From Flavobacteriaceae bacterium (lineage in GTDB: Bacteria > Bacteroidota > Bacteroidia > Flavobacteriales > Flavobacteriaceae), in the NCBI GenBank assembly GCA_002700405.1, contig PACY01000008.1, forward strand, positions 1 to 8,600: a stretch of DNA of 8,600 nt, in the 5' to 3' direction. Below are positions 6,481-8,600 of this stretch, piece by piece (position 1 is the stretch's first letter; the number at the start of each line of letters is the position of its first letter). The notes under the pieces are model-generated. The model saw nothing but the letters and a program-made list of their open reading frames with translations, was not told the DNA's origin and did not search any database. Made by a program: the position numbers and the translations under genes.

Positions 6481-8600
6481 TTATCTTAAAAGAGTAAACA
6501 CTCCTTGACGATTAATATTCTCTTGATATATTGTAACACCCTTAACAACCATTAAGTAATTTCCATTTTCTGCTTTTCTACCTTCTAATATACCATCCCA
6601 ACCAATCAATTCAGCATTATTCTCATAATATATAAGTGATCCAAAAGTATCGTATATATACATTTCAATACTATTTATACATCCATAAACAGGTCTAATG
6701 GTATCATTCATTCCATCACCATTTGGTGAGAAAGCGGTAGGCAGAACTATGTCATAGCCATCCGATACTTCAATCTGTTCTGTGTAAGTCTCAAAACATC
6801 CATAATTATATTCAACTGTTTGAGTTACAGTATATGAGCCAGGATTTGGATATGTATATGTTACTGAATCACCTGTAACAACAGGAGATCCATTCCCAAA
6901 GTCCCAAGAAACACTTATATAATCTCCAGACGATGTATTTGTAAATATTAAATCATTAAATATGCTAATTCCACAATCGATTTGACCTGAACTAGTTAGG
7001 TCAAATGATGCATCACCAAGCTCAGCAAAGTCCACAATTATTTCTGTCTCTATTTGACATCCAAATGAGTCAGTTACCAATACAGTGTATGTTCCATTTT
7101 CATAAGCTGTCATTACAGAGCTATCATCAATACTTACAGATCCACTTGACCAATTTATTGAATATGGAGGTACTCCTCCTGAAATAGTAATATCATTAAT
7201 TTGACTAACAAAATTTCCTTCACAATTTGGATCAATACTTGTCTGTAAATCAACTATAAAGTCATCTTGTCTCCATATTGTAAATGTTTCAGATTGAGCA
7301 ATACAACCTTCTGTGTCAGTAACTTCAACTGAATACTCACCTGAAGGAATATTTGATAAATCTTCCGTAGTAGCTCCATTACTCCATAGGAATGAATAAG
7401 ATCCTGAACCTCCTGAAACTAAAAGATCAATATCACCACTATTTGCATCATTACAATCTACTGCATCACTTGGAGTTCCACTTACTACTATTTCACTTAG
7501 CACTGTAATACTAAATGTTTCTGGATTACCAACACAAACTATTCCATTATTATTATATGTAGGTGTAACTGTAATTAATGCTCCTTCTGAAACAATAGAT
7601 GGATTGGTTGCTGTAAAGCTAGGTATATCGCCTGCTCCACTTGCAGCTAGGCCAATTGAAGGGTTATCATTAGTCCAGTTATATGTAGTTGTACCGTCTG
7701 AATTTGATGTTGTAAATGTAATGATCTCAGAATCTTCATTATTACATAGTACAATATCTTGAACTTCATCAACTTGTGGAGAAGGATTTACTGTAATAGT
7801 AAATGTATCTGCTGTTCCACTACAACTTAATCCACTATTTTCATATGTAGGTGTAACAGTAATTGTCGCTGTAATTGTTGTACTAGAAGAATTTGTCACT
7901 GAGAAACTAGGTATTCCTCCTGAACCACTTTCTGCTAGACCTATAGCTGGATTATTATTTGTCCATTCATATGAAGTAGTACCATCTGTATTTGATGTGG
8001 TAAATATATATGTTGGTGTAAAGTCTCCATCACAAGCAACTGTATTCCAAGATTCTAAAGAATCTACTTGTGCATCAGGATTAACAGTTATTGTAAATAA
8101 TTCTGGAGTTCCTACACAAACTACTCCATTATTATCATATGTAGGAGTAACAGTAATTGTTGCTGTTTGTGAGGTGTTGGATGTATTAACTACTCCAAAA
8201 GAAGGAATAGTTCCACTGCCCGATCCAGGTAATCCAATTGATGTGTTATCATTTATCCAATTATAAGTTGTAGTACCATCGGTATTTGTAGTGGTAAAAA
8301 TTACCTCATTAGAAATATCACCATTACATAATACTTGACTATCTATTGCATTAACCTGAGCTCCAGGATTAACAGTAATAGTAAATTCTTCCGAAGGACC
8401 AGTACAAACAACTCCGTTATAATTATAGTTTGGAGTTACTGATATATTTGCAACTTGAGCAGTAACAGTCGAGTTTATTACTGAAAAGACAGGAATATTC
8501 CCAGTTCCTGAAGATGATAATCCAATTGATGTATTATCGTTTGTCCATGAGTAAGTAGTAGCTCCTTCAGTATTGACTGTGGTAAATATAATTTCACTAG
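6481..8600 (-). CDS. large repeat-containing surface protein with T9SS type B sorting domain (N-terminus beyond window)
   Basis: The frame is open without a stop from the window edge to TAA at 6481, giving 705 visible residues. An internal GTG at 7899 lies in the middle of a repeat and is not the start. Numbered from the first visible residue, 1-81, 82-177, 178-275 and 276-366 are tandem PKD-like units (DGTTTYNWTNDNPSIGLAAS, then IPSF, TITVTPTY and VxCxG). Residues 373-441 and 447-523 are two SprB-type repeats (SGGSGSYSFLWSNGATTEDL, YSVEVTDTEGC; SGGVPPYSINWSSG, YTVLVTDSFGC). Residues 528-612 form a PKD domain (VSWDFGNGS, YTYPNPGSYTVTQTV). Residues 615-705 are the C-terminal sorting domain (LPTAFSPNGDGMND, EMYIYDTFGSLIY, GWDGI, NGNYLMVV). 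It should be exported through the type IX system and held at or shed from the cell surface, probably as an adhesin or gliding-type filament. The porP/sprF-type gene follows after 10 bases. The ligand is unknown. Confidence 0.92.
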   Translation of the reverse strand, partial: SEIIFTTVNTEGATTYSWTNDNTSIGLSSSGTGNIPVFSVINSTVTAQVANISVTPNYNYNGVVCTGPSEEFTITVNPGAQVNAIDSQVLCNGDISNEVIFTTTNTDGTTTYNWINDNTSIGLPGSGSGTIPSFGVVNTSNTSQTATITVTPTYDNNGVVCVGTPELFTITVNPDAQVDSLESWNTVACDGDFTPTYIFTTSNTDGTTSYEWTNNNPAIGLAESGSGGIPSFSVTNSSSTTITATITVTPTYENSGLSCSGTADTFTITVNPSPQVDEVQDIVLCNNEDSEIITFTTSNSDGTTTYNWTNDNPSIGLAASGAGDIPSFTATNPSIVSEGALITVTPTYNNNGIVCVGNPETFSITVLSEIVVSGTPSDAVDCNDANSGDIDLLVSGGSGSYSFLWSNGATTEDLSNIPSGEYSVEVTDTEGCIAQSETFTIWRQDDFIVDLQTSIDPNCEGNFVSQINDITISGGVPPYSINWSSGSVSIDDSSVMTAYENGTYTVLVTDSFGCQIETEIIVDFAELGDASFDLTSSGQIDCGISIFNDLIFTNTSSGDYISVSWDFGNGSPVVTGDSVTYTYPNPGSYTVTQTVEYNYGCFETYTEQIEVSDGYDIVLPTAFSPNGDGMNDTIRPVYGCINSIEMYIYDTFGSLIYYENNAELIGWDGILEGRKAENGNYLMVVKGVTIYQENINRQGVFTLLR
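6484..6756 (-). other. T9SS type B C-terminal sorting domain (gliding-motility-associated CTD)
   Basis: The last 91 residues of the adhesin-like protein carry the landmarks of this domain: LPTAFSPNGDGMND, an IYDTFGSLIY strand, GWDGI, then NGNYLMVV and a terminal strand ending in LLR. In the family this domain targets cargo to the type IX translocon and, in several studied cases, works with a cognate SprF-like protein, here encoded immediately downstream. Confidence 0.9.
7501..8600 (-). repeat. tandem coding repeats of about 288-294 bp (PKD-like units)
   Basis: Four in-frame units are visible. The last (C-terminal) is 7501-7773, preceded by 7774-8067 (294 bp), 8068-8355 (288 bp) and a partial unit 8356-8600. 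The glycine codon of the motif DGTTTYNW, or its equivalent, recurs at 7693, 7981, 8275 and 8563, giving periods of 288, 294 and 288 bp. The DNA is also similar between units around these points (compare 7981-8010 with 8275-8304). The array runs off the window, so the total number is unknown. Confidence 0.9.

Noticed and set aside
7897..7899. GTG as a possible start of the adhesin-like gene.
   Set aside because: The same frame stays open for 233 more codons upstream to the window edge and encodes further copies of the same repeat, so this is an internal valine codon.
7997..8266. An 89-codon plus-strand frame within the adhesin repeats.
   Set aside because: It is the antisense of the PKD-like array. 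Low stop density there follows from the Thr/Val/Asn-rich repeats on the coding strand.

Overview
This AT-rich window looks like the chromosome of a flavobacterium-like Bacteroidetes. The evidence is a SusC/SusD outer-membrane pair, a PorP/SprF-family protein of the type IX secretion system (T9SS), a repeat-rich surface protein with a T9SS type B sorting domain, promoters of the TAnnTTTG type, and no Shine-Dalgarno motifs ahead of the genes. Every feature I can support lies on the minus strand, so transcription runs from position 8600 towards 1.

In the direction of transcription, 8600-6481 is the C-terminal part of a large secreted adhesin-like protein. It holds at least four tandem PKD-like units of about 96-98 residues, two SprB-type repeats, a PKD domain and a C-terminal T9SS sorting domain. 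Ten bases later comes a porP/sprF-type gene (6470-5487), a common partner for such giant proteins. Next is a tRNA-Asp(GTC) (5383-5310) with its own promoter and a short terminator. An extended short-chain dehydrogenase/reductase (5264-4260) follows almost directly. It has no promoter of its own that I can see and may be read through from the tRNA promoter.

The stretch 4259-4064, between the reductase and susC, is the most intriguing non-coding part. It contains a TAnnTTTG promoter element, a roughly 75-nt segment that folds into two hairpins (the second is a strong intrinsic terminator), and then a 28-bp near-perfect palindrome just ahead of susC. I read this as a possible small RNA or transcription attenuator followed by an operator.

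The last part, 4063-1, is a susC-susD pair, with susD cut by the window edge. These form a TonB-dependent importer with its surface lipoprotein lid, probably for a glycan or another oligomer. No degradative enzyme or regulator is visible, so the substrate is unknown. I found no CRISPR array, insertion sequence, phage gene or clearly novel defence system.
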